64,000 nt of DNA from Pseudoduganella ginsengisoli (GCF_009720865.1 NZ_WNLA01000003.1:186001-250000); one strand, 5' to 3'. Shown: positions 16,679-25,854, counted from the stretch's first letter. Notes: generated by a model from the sequence alone, not told the origin. Numbers and translations: made by a program.

Positions 16679-19282
16679 ATGTTACCGGGACCAATCTTGA
16701 TTGTCGATGATGAACCGAGCAACCTTGCGGTGCTCAAGCAAATCCTGGGCGACACTTATACGCTGGTGTTTGCACGCAATGGCGCCGACGGCCTGGCTGC
16801 CGCACGCAAGCACCGTCCCACGCTGGTCCTGCTTGACGTGCAAATGCCGGGCATGGATGGCTATTCCGTTTGCCGGTCGCTGAAAAACGATCCGCTTACA
16901 GAAAACACGCCGGTGATCTTTGTGTCGTCGATGGGTGAAGTGGGCGACGAAGCAGCCGGCTTTGCCTGCGGCGCGGTCGACTACCTGACCAAGCCCGTTT
17001 CGCCCGCCATCGTGCATGCGCGGGTGCGCACCCACCTGTCGCTGGTGCGCGCCGCCGCGCTGGAACTGGAGCAGGCCAAGACGGCGCGCCTGAGCCGCAT
17101 CCATGCTGTGCTGAGCGGCACCAACAGCGCCATCGTGCGCATCCGCCAGCCGCAGCCGCTGCTACAGGAAGCATGCCGCATTGCCGTCGCCCACGGCGGC
17201 TTCGGTCTTGCATGGATCGGCATGGCGGGGGCCGATGGCCAGATTTCCATCGCCGCCACGGAAGGCGCCGATGCCGGACAGGCGGACTTGCAGCAATCCG
17301 CAGCGGAAGTGATCCGCCATATCCTGAAAAGCGGCGCCACCGTCGTATGCAACGACGTGCGCAGCGGCGGCGCCTTTCCCCACAGCTGCGCAGATGCGCT
17401 GGCGCGGGGCTTCGAATCCATGGTGGGCTTGCCGCTGCATTCGCCGCGCGGCGTGATTGGCGCCATGCTGCTGTATGCGCAGGCTGCCGGCAGTTTCGAC
17501 GAGGAAGAAATGAAATTGCTGGGCGAACTGGCCGGCGACATCGTGTTCGCGCAAGACGCCATTGCCAACGAACAGCGCGCCAATTACCTGTCGTACTACG
17601 ATGCGCTGACGGGCTTGCCGAACATGGGACTGTTCCTGGACCGGCTGGAACAAATCGAGCAAAACGCTTTCCACAGCGGCGGCGGCGCGTTTGTCATCGT
17701 GCTGAACCTGGAACGTTTCAAGCAAGTCAATGACACGGTGGGGCGCCATGGCGGCGATGAAGTGCTGCGTGTGATTGCCGCGCGGCTGGGCGCGGACCTG
17801 GGCCGCCAGTGCACGGTGGCGCGCGTCGGCGCCGACAATTTCGCTGTCGCCGGCGAACGCGGCATCGATGAAAACGTCAATACGCTGTGCGCCACCTTGC
17901 TCAAGGTGGTGAATGAACCCATCACCGTGCATGGCACGACCGTGCAGCTGGCCGCGCGCCTTGGCGTGTCCGTCTATCCGGCCGACGCCAGCGATTCGGA
18001 ATCGCTGTTTAAGAATGCCGAAGCGGCGCTCAAGCAGACCAAGGCGGTATTGGCCCGCTTCCAATACTATTCACAGGAATTGAATGAGCGGCTGGCGCAA
18101 AAGGCGGAGCTGGAACGCTTGTTGAAAGAAGCCGTCGACATGGGCCAGTTCACCATGTTTTACCAGCCCAAAGTGGATTTGCGCACCGGGCAGATCGGCG
18201 GCGCGGAAGCGCTGATCCGCTGGCAGCACCCAGTCATGGGTACCGTGTCGCCGGACCGCTTCATTCCACTGGCGGAAGAAACCGGCATGGTCGTTCCCAT
18301 CGGCGACTGGGTTATTCAGGCCGTTTGCGCACAGCAGGCGCAATGGCAGCGCGAAGGCCAGCGCATTGTTCCCATCGCGGTGAATTTATCTGCCCTGCAA
18401 TTCAGGGAAAGCAATGTCCTGCAAACCATTTCCGGTGCATTGGAGCAGCATGGCCTCGATCCCCGCTGGCTGGAAGTGGAATTGACGGAATCGCTGGTGA
18501 TGCACGACCCCGAGGCGGCGCAGCAAACCATGCGCCAGTTCGGCGAACTGGGATTGCGCATTTCACTCGATGATTTCGGCACCGGCTATTCGTCGCTGGC
18601 TTACCTGAAGCGCTTCCCCTTCCATTACGTGAAAATCGACCGCGCGTTTGTGACGGAACTCACCAACAACCCGGACGATGCCGCCATCGCCACCGCGATT
18701 ATCGCAATGGCGCACAGCCTGCGCATGAGCGTCATTGCGGAAGGCGTTGAAACGGAAGCGCAAATGCAATTTCTCCGTTCGCGCCATTGCGATTACCTGC
18801 AAGGGTTTTACTTCAGCCGCCCCGTACCGGCGGAAAAATTCAATAAAATGGTCCAGGATGGCAATCAGCTGGCCCTGTCCAGCGACTTGTCGCGGCCTCC
18901 ACACACGCTGCTGGTCATCGATGACGATGAAACATTCCAGTCCGGCATGCAGCGCACCTTGCGTGGTGAAGGCTACCGTATCCTGTGCGCCACGTCCGCC
19001 GTGCAAGCCATGGAGCTGCTGGCGCTGCATCCGGTCCAGGTTATCGTATTCAACCAGTTAGGCAAAGGCTTTGACCGCAAGTCAGCCCTCAGCGCCGCCG
19101 CCCGCATGTATCCGGACACCATGCGGATTGTCCTCAGCGGCCAAGGCGAGCTGCATGCCGTGCTGGAAGCCGTCAACCGGGGCGAAATCTACCGCTTCCT
19201 GACCCAGCCCTGGGACGAAGACATCCTCAAACTCACCATCAGGGAAGCGTTCCAGCGCTACAAGCCAGTGGAAGCCAGCTGA
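16679..19282 (+). CDS. REC-GAF-GGDEF(degenerate)-EAL-REC c-di-GMP phosphodiesterase
   Basis: An 867-residue cytoplasmic response regulator. The N-terminal receiver has phosphoacceptor Asp53 ([11 protein letters not shown]). A GAF-like domain follows (about 130-305). The GGDEF domain has GADNF at 384-388 in place of GGDEF, so cyclase activity is unlikely. The EAL domain looks catalytic: Glu510 in EALIRWQHP, ELTESLVM, DDFGTGYSSL and EGVETEAQ. A second, C-terminal receiver (DDDETFQSGM to EIYRFLTQPWDED) has Asn792 where the phospho-Asp should be. GGAGG precedes the ATG inside the kinase gene's end. It is expected to receive phosphate from the upstream kinase and to degrade c-di-GMP. Confidence 0.94.
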   Translation: MLPGPILIVDDEPSNLAVLKQILGDTYTLVFARNGADGLAAARKHRPTLVLLDVQMPGMDGYSVCRSLKNDPLTENTPVIFVSSMGEVGDEAAGFACGAVDYLTKPVSPAIVHARVRTHLSLVRAAALELEQAKTARLSRIHAVLSGTNSAIVRIRQPQPLLQEACRIAVAHGGFGLAWIGMAGADGQISIAATEGADAGQADLQQSAAEVIRHILKSGATVVCNDVRSGGAFPHSCADALARGFESMVGLPLHSPRGVIGAMLLYAQAAGSFDEEEMKLLGELAGDIVFAQDAIANEQRANYLSYYDALTGLPNMGLFLDRLEQIEQNAFHSGGGAFVIVLNLERFKQVNDTVGRHGGDEVLRVIAARLGADLGRQCTVARVGADNFAVAGERGIDENVNTLCATLLKVVNEPITVHGTTVQLAARLGVSVYPADASDSESLFKNAEAALKQTKAVLARFQYYSQELNERLAQKAELERLLKEAVDMGQFTMFYQPKVDLRTGQIGGAEALIRWQHPVMGTVSPDRFIPLAEETGMVVPIGDWVIQAVCAQQAQWQREGQRIVPIAVNLSALQFRESNVLQTISGALEQHGLDPRWLEVELTESLVMHDPEAAQQTMRQFGELGLRISLDDFGTGYSSLAYLKRFPFHYVKIDRAFVTELTNNPDDAAIATAIIAMAHSLRMSVIAEGVETEAQMQFLRSRHCDYLQGFYFSRPVPAEKFNKMVQDGNQLALSSDLSRPPHTLLVIDDDETFQSGMQRTLRGEGYRILCATSAVQAMELLALHPVQVIVFNQLGKGFDRKSALSAAARMYPDTMRIVLSGQGELHAVLEAVNRGEIYRFLTQPWDEDILKLTIREAFQRYKPVEAS

Positions 19283-19338
19283 ATGTAGAATGGCCGCGTG
19301 CGCTACCGCGTGCATCCGACTAACCAACTTGCCACCGC

Positions 19339-21012
19339 ATGCCTAACTTTATCCGCCTCGCACCCGTCGCCCTATCCGTGACCCTTGCCGCTGCTGCCCA
19401 TGCAGCTGCACCACAACCACTGTCACCCCCGGCACAACCCAAGCTGGTTGTCGTGATGGTGGTCGATGGTTTACCGAATGAACAAGTCTTGCGCTACCGT
19501 AGCCAGTTCGGCGCGGGCGGTTTCCGCCGGCTGATGGAACAAGGCGCGTATTTCCAAAATGCGCACCAGGCCCATGGCGTAACGGTAACGGCAGTCGGCC
19601 ACGCGACCGTGTTGACGGGCGCCTACCCGTACATGCATGGCATCGTCGGCAATAACTGGATCGCAGCGGGCACGAAGGAAAGCATGTATTGCACGGAAGA
19701 CCGCGAACACACGTACCTGGGCGTGAAGACGCAGCCATCGGACGGCACATCGCCCCGCAACCTGCGCGTCAATACCATGGGCGATGAACTGCGCTACAGC
19801 AATGGCAACCAGTCGAAAGTCGTGACAGTCTCCGGCAAGGACCGTGGCGCCATCCTGCTGGCAGGCAAAACCGGCACGGCGTATATGTATGCGGACGACA
19901 CGGGCCAGTTCATGACGTCGACGTATTACATGAAGTCGTATCCGCAGTGGGTCACCCGTTTCAATGAGGCGAAACCCGCCGACCAGTTTTACGGCAAGAG
20001 CTGGACGCCGCTGTTGCCGGCAGCGGCCTATGAGCACGATGCGGATGACGATCTGGTTGCGCCGCGCGCAACCGGTGAAGAACGCAACCGCTTCCCGTTC
20101 GCGATGGCCAGCGATTCCGGCCAGCTCGATTCCAAATACTACAACCGCCTGCGTTCGTCGCCCTTCCTCGACAAGCTGACCCTGGACTTTGCCCGCGCCG
20201 CGATAGCCGGTGAAAACCTGGGCAAGAATCCGGCCGGCGTGCCGGACGTGCTGGGCATCAGCCTGTCCAGCCACGATTACATCAACCACGCGTATGGCCC
20301 GGAAAGCCGCGCATCGCATGACCACTTGCAGCAGCTGGACCGCTTGCTGGCATCGTTCTTTACCGACCTGGATAAATCGGTTGGCCTGGACAATGCCATC
20401 GTCGTGCTGACAGCCGATCACGGCTTCCCGAACACGCCAGAGTTTTACCAGTCGCGCCAATTCGATGCGGGCCGCGTGGATGGCAAAAAACTGGTGGCCG
20501 ATCTCAACGCGCACCTGGCCGCGACGTACAAGCTGGTCAAGCCTGTCACGGCTTACCTGCTGCCGAATATCCACCTCGACTATGAACAGATTGCGCAGGC
20601 CGGCTTGAAGCGCGAAGACGTGGAGCAGGCTGCCGTGCGCTGGCTGGCCAAGCAGCCCGGCATTGCCGACGCTTATGGCCGCACGCAACTGGAAAACGGG
20701 GCCGTGCCACGCACCCGCATCGGCACCCTGATGCAGCGCGCATGGAACCGCGACAATTCCGGCGACGTGATGCTGGTCATGAAGCCGTACTGGATCATCG
20801 GCGGCGGCAAGAGCGGCACCACGCATGGCGCGCCATATGCGTATGACACCAACGTGCCGCTGTTCATGATGGGCAAGCGCTGGATCAAGCCTGGTCCAAG
20901 CGGCGCTTACACGGAAGTGCAGGATATTGCGCCGACGCTGTCGTACCTGCTGGGCGTGCGTCCACCTGCCGGCGCGGAAGGCCGTGTATTGGCTGAATTC
21001 CTGCAGAAATAA
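19339..21012 (+). CDS. PafA-like alkaline phosphatase (type I phosphodiesterase superfamily)
   Basis: An exported 557-residue enzyme (signal VALSVTLAAAAHAAA). Metal ligands are suggested by VVMVVDGLPNEQ and LTADHGFPNT. The active-site spacing fits PafA, the Bacteroidetes phosphate-insensitive phosphomonoesterase with T79, N100, K162 and R164. Here Thr84 (VTAVGHATVLTG), Asn105 (GIVGNNW), and Lys167 and Arg169 (SGKDRGA) have identical offsets. Phosphomonoesterase activity in the periplasm is therefore more likely than diesterase activity. It is transcribed alone. A hairpin after its stop serves the opposing ter operon. Confidence 0.88.
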   Translation: MPNFIRLAPVALSVTLAAAAHAAAPQPLSPPAQPKLVVVMVVDGLPNEQVLRYRSQFGAGGFRRLMEQGAYFQNAHQAHGVTVTAVGHATVLTGAYPYMHGIVGNNWIAAGTKESMYCTEDREHTYLGVKTQPSDGTSPRNLRVNTMGDELRYSNGNQSKVVTVSGKDRGAILLAGKTGTAYMYADDTGQFMTSTYYMKSYPQWVTRFNEAKPADQFYGKSWTPLLPAAAYEHDADDDLVAPRATGEERNRFPFAMASDSGQLDSKYYNRLRSSPFLDKLTLDFARAAIAGENLGKNPAGVPDVLGISLSSHDYINHAYGPESRASHDHLQQLDRLLASFFTDLDKSVGLDNAIVVLTADHGFPNTPEFYQSRQFDAGRVDGKKLVADLNAHLAATYKLVKPVTAYLLPNIHLDYEQIAQAGLKREDVEQAAVRWLAKQPGIADAYGRTQLENGAVPRTRIGTLMQRAWNRDNSGDVMLVMKPYWIIGGGKSGTTHGAPYAYDTNVPLFMMGKRWIKPGPSGAYTEVQDIAPTLSYLLGVRPPAGAEGRVLAEFLQK

Positions 21013-21026
21013 CACAGGCAAAAAAA

Positions 21027-21054
21027 CGGCAGCCCCCTCTGACAAGGGCTGCCG
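21027..21054 (-). terminator. Terminator of the ter-type operon
   Basis: Arms CGGCAGCCC (21027-21035) and GGGCTGCCG (21046-21054) are followed on the minus strand by seven T residues. It lies 46 bp after the stop of the last terD-like gene and may also slow transcripts coming from the phosphatase gene. Confidence 0.85.
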
Positions 21055-21100
21055 CGAAAGAAGCGCGCCATGGGGAACGCGCCCCGGGAACGCTTTACAA

Positions 21101-21685
21101 TTAATTCAGGTGCACCGCGATTTGCGGCAGCAAGTCATCGAACGTGCGGCCAGTGCCGTTTTCACCAATCGCATGCATCTTCCATTCGCCGTTATGGCGG
21201 TACAGCTTGGCCATGATTTGCGCCGAATGGTTGCCTTGCACGGAAAGGTTGAAACGGGCCACTTCCTTGCCATCGGCCGCGTTGATCAGGCGGCAGTAGG
21301 CGTTTTCCACTTGGGCGAAGCTCTGGCCCGTAAAACTGTTGACGGTGAAAACAATGCTCTTCACGTCGGCCGGCACTTGCGACAGCGCTACGCTGATTTG
21401 TTCATCATCGCCATCGCCGGCGCCGGTACGGTTGTCGCCCGAGTGATTGACGCTACCGTCGCGGCTTTTCAGCTGGCGGAACCATACGACGTCCAGCGGA
21501 CGGTTATTGGTATCGAACAGCACGCACGACGCATCGAGGTCGATGTCCGCGCGGCTGCCGCCGAAGCCAAAGAAACCCTTGGACTTCACGGCATCCCAGC
21601 CCAGGCCCATCACCACGCGCGACAGCGCACTGCCCGCTTCCTTGTCCAGAGAAATCTTCTGGCCCTTTTGCAAATTGACTGACAT
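21101..21685 (-). CDS. TerD-family stress protein
   Basis: A 194-residue TerD-domain protein (SVNLQKGQKISLDKEAGSAL, GLGWDAV, DIDLDASCVLFD, VNHSGDNRTGAGDGDDEQIS). The acidic GDNRTG..DGDDE region matches the calcium-binding loops of TerD. These cytoplasmic proteins belong to the tellurite/phage/colicin stress systems, and their biochemical function is unsettled. The ATG at 21685 was chosen because homology begins there and AGAGG precedes it. It is the last gene of a four-gene minus-strand run, starting 12 bp after the AIM24-like gene. Confidence 0.92.
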   Translation of the reverse strand: MSVNLQKGQKISLDKEAGSALSRVVMGLGWDAVKSKGFFGFGGSRADIDLDASCVLFDTNNRPLDVVWFRQLKSRDGSVNHSGDNRTGAGDGDDEQISVALSQVPADVKSIVFTVNSFTGQSFAQVENAYCRLINAADGKEVARFNLSVQGNHSAQIMAKLYRHNGEWKMHAIGENGTGRTFDDLLPQIAVHLN

Positions 21686-21696
21686 AGCGTTACCTC

Positions 21697-22395
21697 TTAC
21701 GAACGTTGGGGGCCGCGCACCCAGGCCAGGAAGCCATTGCGGTTGCGCGAGCACACCAGGATTTTTCCGTGGCCCGAAAAGCGCAGCACCATCCCTTCGC
21801 CACTGGTCACACTGTTGACCAGATTGCCGAAGAAACCGCTGCTGCGGTTGGTCGTCACCGACATTTCATAATGGAGGCTGCTGTCCCAGCACACCACGTG
21901 CGAATTGTCGATGATGACGTCCTTGCCCGGTTCTACTTCCAGTTGCGACATCGAACCAAAGCCCGACACCACCACCTGGCCGCTGCCCGACGTTTCCGTG
22001 ATAAAGAAACCGCCGGACTGGGCGAACAGCGCGTTGCCCAGGCTCTGCGTGCGGACATTCAATTGCACGCTGGAGTTGGCTGCGACAAACGCGCCGTCGC
22101 TGATCATGTATTGACGCTGCCCCACGTCCACCACTTGCATCGCGCCGGGGAGGGTTGGCGACAGCAGGCAGTCGCCATCCCCCTTCACGGCTTCGATATG
22201 CTGCTGGAAGAACGATTCACCGTTGGCAAAGGTGCGCATCAACGCGCTGCCCAGCCCACCGCTCATGCGGCCTTTCAGCTCCAGGTTGGACTCCATCATC
22301 ACCATGGCATCCGACTCGCAATAAATCTTTTCGCCGTGGCGCATCGATACGTGCAGGAAGGGATCGACATCCCCTGTAACGGTAAAGACTGGCAT
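21697..22395 (-). CDS. AIM24/TIGR00266-family protein
   Basis: A 232-residue beta-rich protein with glycine-rich strands (LGNALFAQSGGFFITETSGSG, GFGSMSQLEVEPG) and the terminal VLRFSGHGKILVCSRN. This fits the AIM24 family, whose mitochondrial member affects inner-membrane organisation; bacterial members are frequent companions of TerD proteins. AGGA lies before the ATG. It sits between the two terD-like genes, which supports a shared stress function. Its exact activity is unknown. Confidence 0.85.
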   Translation of the reverse strand: MPVFTVTGDVDPFLHVSMRHGEKIYCESDAMVMMESNLELKGRMSGGLGSALMRTFANGESFFQQHIEAVKGDGDCLLSPTLPGAMQVVDVGQRQYMISDGAFVAANSSVQLNVRTQSLGNALFAQSGGFFITETSGSGQVVVSGFGSMSQLEVEPGKDVIIDNSHVVCWDSSLHYEMSVTTNRSSGFFGNLVNSVTSGEGMVLRFSGHGKILVCSRNRNGFLAWVRGPQRS

Positions 22396-22410
22396 GATCT
22401 GTCCTCATCA

Positions 22411-22440
22411 GTGGATGCCCGGCCTGAAGGCCCGGCACCC
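22411..22440. repeat. Palindromic intergenic repeat, copy 2 of 4
   Basis: Full 30-bp unit beginning GTGGATGCCCGGCC and ending GGCCCGGCACCC, with loop TGAA. It lies inside the ter-type operon between the terD-like gene (stop at 22448) and the AIM24-like start (22395), so it could cause partial termination or mRNA processing there. Confidence 0.88.
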
Positions 22441-22447
22441 AGGTTAA

Positions 22448-23023
22448 TCAAACGTTCACGCCGAACGACGAAGCCAGGGGACCGAGGCCGCCTTTGTAGC
22501 CCTGGCCGACTGCGCGGAATTTCCAGTCGCTGCCATTGCGATACACTTCGCCAAAGACCAGCGACGTTTCCACGGAACCGTCTTCCGACAAGTCGAAGCG
22601 GGCGATTTCCTGGCCATTGGCCGCGTTCACGCAGCGTACGTAGGCTTTCTGTACCTGGCCGAAGTTCTGGCGGCGCGCTTCCGCTTCGTGGATCGTCACG
22701 CAGACGGAAATCTTGTCGATGTCAGCAGGGACTTTCGCCAGGTCCACAGTGACGGTTTCATCGTCGCCTTCGCCGGCGCCGGTGCGGTTGTCGCCCGAGT
22801 GGACGATGGAACCGTCAGCCGATTTCAAATTGTTGTAGAAGATGAAGTCATTGTCGCCGCGCACTTTGCCATCGGCTTTCAACAGGAAGGCCGAGCTGTC
22901 AATGTCAAACGCTGCGCCGTCGGTATTGCGGACATCCCAGCCCAGGCCCACGACCAGTTTCGACAGGCCGGGAGCTTCTTTGCTCAGGTTGACGTTACCG
23001 CCTTTTTGCAGACTGATTGCCAT
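22448..23023 (-). CDS. TerD-family stress protein
   Basis: A 191-residue TerD/TerE-type protein: AISLQKGGNVNLSKEAPGLS, VVGLGWDVRNTD, FDIDSSAFLL, IVHSGDNRTGAGEGDDETV. The calcium-type acidic loop is intact. It is a clear paralogue of the other TerD protein in the cluster, and the pair may hetero-oligomerise as TerD/TerE are thought to do. It is preceded on the same strand by the DUF475/TerC-like gene, with 113 bp between them. Confidence 0.93.
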   Translation of the reverse strand: MAISLQKGGNVNLSKEAPGLSKLVVGLGWDVRNTDGAAFDIDSSAFLLKADGKVRGDNDFIFYNNLKSADGSIVHSGDNRTGAGEGDDETVTVDLAKVPADIDKISVCVTIHEAEARRQNFGQVQKAYVRCVNAANGQEIARFDLSEDGSVETSLVFGEVYRNGSDWKFRAVGQGYKGGLGPLASSFGVNV

Positions 23024-23136
23024 GATGTGTTACTCCTTAAGTTAAAACTCGTTAAGACTCAAATGTCTGAACACCTTGCTGCATACGCGGCGGGCCGGTG
23101 TTCAATGGGCACGCCGCGATTCTTTCTACCGGCTGC

Positions 23137-24177
23137 TTAAGCGGCAGCCAGCGCTTGTTTCTTGTACCGGATCGACGACCACAGCGATGCTCCGATAAAG
23201 GCCACGCCAATCAGGCCCGTGAAGATTTCCGGGATGTGGTACTTGATCGACAGCAGCATGATCACGGCCAGGATGCCGATGGCGTAGTGTGCGCCGTGCT
23301 CCAGGTACACAAACTCATCCAGCGTGCCTTTCTCCACCAGGAAGATCGTCAGCGAGCGGACAAACATTGCGCCTATCGCCAGGCCCAGCATGATGATCAC
23401 GACATCGTTGGTGATGGCAAAGGCGCCAATCACACCGTCAAAACTGAACGACGCATCCAGCACTTCCAGGTACAGGAAACCACCGATACCGCCGCGCTTG
23501 ACCATGTCGCCGACATTGGTGCCGCCTTCTTCTTCCGCTTCCAGCAAGCTGGACAAACCATCGACGGCCACGTAAATCAGCACGCCCCACAGGCCGGCAA
23601 TCAGCACGATCAATTTCTGGCCTTCATCCACCATGCCCAGGCAAGCCAGCAGCGCGCCGATCGTGACCATGACGGAGACCGACGACATCTTGCCCAGCGA
23701 GCCCAGCTTCTTCTCGAAGTTGCCCAGCCAATGCGTTTCTTTTTCCTTATCCAGCAAGAAGTTCAAAAACACCAGCAGCAAGAACGCGCCGCCAAATGCC
23801 GCCACTTCCGCGTGGTGGTTCGTCAAGTGCATTGAATATGCTTTCGGGTCATTCAGCGCCAGGGTCCACACTTCGGCCAGGCTGATATCGGCCGCCACTG
23901 CAACGATCACCAGCGGGAATAGCAAGCGCATACCGAACACGGCGATGATGATGCCGACACCGAGGAATAACTTCTTCCAGAACGCATCCCACGTTTTCAA
24001 CACGGATGCATTGACCACCGCGTTATCGAACGACAGCGACACTTCCATCACGGCGAGAATCACCGCGATACCCAGCGCAGTCAGCGCACCGCCCCAGCCT
24101 GTGTGCTGGTATCCCCACCAGCCTGCAACTGCAAGGCAGATGAAGGAGACAATGAATGAAACTCTAAAATGTTTCAC
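23137..24177 (-). CDS. DUF475/TerC-like integral membrane protein
   Basis: A 346-residue polytopic membrane protein with about nine hydrophobic segments. Charged residues typical of TerC/DUF475 sit within the membrane motifs: VMEVSLSFDNAVVNASVL near residue 45 and LEVLDASFSFDGVIGAFAIT near 230. TerC relatives work with TerD-type proteins and have been linked to metal (Mn2+) handling. The start is GTG, supported by AGGAAAG just upstream; no better ATG is available. It is the first gene of the minus-strand ter-type cluster and is divergent from a LysR-family gene. Confidence 0.92.
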   Translation of the reverse strand: MKHFRVSFIVSFICLAVAGWWGYQHTGWGGALTALGIAVILAVMEVSLSFDNAVVNASVLKTWDAFWKKLFLGVGIIIAVFGMRLLFPLVIVAVAADISLAEVWTLALNDPKAYSMHLTNHHAEVAAFGGAFLLLVFLNFLLDKEKETHWLGNFEKKLGSLGKMSSVSVMVTIGALLACLGMVDEGQKLIVLIAGLWGVLIYVAVDGLSSLLEAEEEGGTNVGDMVKRGGIGGFLYLEVLDASFSFDGVIGAFAITNDVVIIMLGLAIGAMFVRSLTIFLVEKGTLDEFVYLEHGAHYAIGILAVIMLLSIKYHIPEIFTGLIGVAFIGASLWSSIRYKKQALAAA

Positions 24178-24278
24178 CGTTCTTTCCTTTCGTGTTGATC
24201 AATGTCAGGCAGTGTAAAGAAAACCTTCAAATTGAAAAATGGAAGATAATCGAAGGATTACTTCGGAAAACCAGAACC

Positions 24279-25175
24279 ATGAAAACAGCAGGCATCAACT
24301 TCCGGCATCTTTACTTCTTCTGGGCAGTCGCCAAGGAAGGCAGCGTGACGCGCGCTGCCGAGCGCCTGGGACTGGCTATCCAGACGGTCAGCACACAGCT
24401 GGCCCTGCTCGACCAGTCGCTGGGCAAGGCCCTGCTAACTCAGCAGGGACGCCGCCTGGTGCCGACGGAAGCAGGCCGCGTGGCGCTGGATTACGCGGAC
24501 CAGATTTTCCAGCTGGAAGACCAGTTGCAGCAGGCGCTGTCGGACGTCGATGCGGGACGCATGCGCTTGACGGTGGGCATTTCCGATTCGCTGCCCAAGC
24601 TGGTGGCTTACCGCCTGCTGGCGTTAACGCAAGAGTTGGAAAAGCCCGTCAAGCTGATCTGCATGGAAGATGAATACGACGCGCTGCTGGCGGACCTGGC
24701 GCTGAATAAACTCGATGTCGTGCTGACGGACCGGGCCGTGCGCGCCACGCCCAGCTTGCGCGTGTTCAGCCATTTGTTGATGGAAAGCCAGATGCAACTG
24801 TATGGCGAAAGAAAGCTGGCAAAGCGCTACCGCCGCAACTTCCCGCACAGCTTGCATGGCGCGCCGTTGCTGATGCCAACCCGGAACAATGCTTTACGGG
24901 GGCGCATCGATGCGTGGTTCGTGCAGCATGGCGTGCGGCCGGACGTGGTGGGGGAATTTGAAGACAACGCGATGCTGAACACATTTGGCCGCAATGGCAT
25001 GGGCCTGTTTTTCGCGCCTGCCGTGCTGGCGCACGACATGCATGAACAATTCCACGTGGACCTCGTGGGCCAGGCGCCGGAATTGCGCGAACAGTTTTAC
25101 GCGATTTCAAATGAACGCAAGATCAAGCACCCGGCAGTGGAAGCGATCCTGGCGTCGCTGCAGGCGATGACGTGA
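24279..25175 (+). CDS. LysR-family regulator, NhaR-like
   Basis: The 298-residue regulator begins MKTAGINFRHLYFFWAVAKE, followed by the HTH SVTRAAERLGLAIQTVSTQLALLDQSLGKALL, which is the pattern of NhaR, the sodium-responsive activator of nhaA in enterics. A standard LysR substrate-binding domain follows. An in-frame upstream ATG at 24192 would overlap the promoter region and adds no conserved sequence, so 24279 was preferred. It is divergent from the DUF475 gene with about 100 bp between. No nhaA lies nearby, so it may regulate the ter-type cluster. Confidence 0.85.
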   Translation: MKTAGINFRHLYFFWAVAKEGSVTRAAERLGLAIQTVSTQLALLDQSLGKALLTQQGRRLVPTEAGRVALDYADQIFQLEDQLQQALSDVDAGRMRLTVGISDSLPKLVAYRLLALTQELEKPVKLICMEDEYDALLADLALNKLDVVLTDRAVRATPSLRVFSHLLMESQMQLYGERKLAKRYRRNFPHSLHGAPLLMPTRNNALRGRIDAWFVQHGVRPDVVGEFEDNAMLNTFGRNGMGLFFAPAVLAHDMHEQFHVDLVGQAPELREQFYAISNERKIKHPAVEAILASLQAMT

Positions 25176-25176
25176 T

Positions 25177-25854
25177 TTATTGCTGGCGGTAGCGCCGGGC
25201 AATGGCTTCCATGCCCGCCAGTGCGTAGGCCAGCAAATCTTCCAGCAACACATCCGCATCCGACGCAATGGCCGGCAGCACACCAGTGCGCAATTCACGC
25301 GGCGCCACCAGCATGGCCAGGCACGGCGACATCATGAAAAACAGCGCCCGCTGCACACCCGGGTGCGTGGCCGGCAAGCCCAGGATGTCGCTGGCAATCC
25401 CCAGCAATATTTTTGCCTTCGGCGCAATCGCCTTGTGCACCAGCACAGGCGCATGTTCGGTCGGCGACAGCAATTCCCGCATGACGACCCTGCTGCCCCA
25501 GTGTGCGCGGGGGCCCGTCACATGGTCAACGATACGCGCCAGCACGGCCCGCAACTTGTCGCGCGGGTCGCCTGCCGCCTGGGCAATCGCCAGCATGGCT
25601 TCCGGCTGCAGCAAATGGTGGTGCGCTTCCACCAGCACTGCTTCATATAGCTCGCCTCGGCTGCCAAAGTGGTAATTTACGGAAGCCATGTTCACTTCCG
25701 CGCGGGCGCAAATTTCCTTGCTGGTGGCGTCGGCAAAACCGCGTTCGGCAAATACCTGGCCGGCAATATCGAGGATGTGCTGGCGCGTGGCGTCGCCGTC
25801 TGAACGGGCGGCACGGCGGGGAGCGGCGGTTGGCTTGGTGGGTACTGTCGTCAT
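25177..25854 (-). CDS. TetR-family regulator, CecR-like
   Basis: The N-terminal TetR HTH is ARSDGDATRQHILDIAGQVF then TSKEICARAEVNMASVNYHF. The C-terminal domain resembles DUF1956/CecR (YbiH), with HWGSRVVMRELLSPTEHAPVL and FFMMSPCLAMLV. In E. coli CecR controls the ybhGFSR exporter genes; here the same kind of operon starts divergently. The exact start is uncertain: M at 25854 was taken, with in-frame ATGs at 25863 and 25878. A perfect 24-bp dyad in the intergenic region is its likely operator. Confidence 0.9.
   Translation of the reverse strand: MTTVPTKPTAAPRRAARSDGDATRQHILDIAGQVFAERGFADATSKEICARAEVNMASVNYHFGSRGELYEAVLVEAHHHLLQPEAMLAIAQAAGDPRDKLRAVLARIVDHVTGPRAHWGSRVVMRELLSPTEHAPVLVHKAIAPKAKILLGIASDILGLPATHPGVQRALFFMMSPCLAMLVAPRELRTGVLPAIASDADVLLEDLLAYALAGMEAIARRYRQQ

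Noticed and set aside
23071..23103. GAACACC/GGTGTTC inverted repeat between the DUF475 and terD-like genes
   Set aside because: The arms are 7 bp around a long loop with no T-run, so it is too weak to call a terminator or operator.
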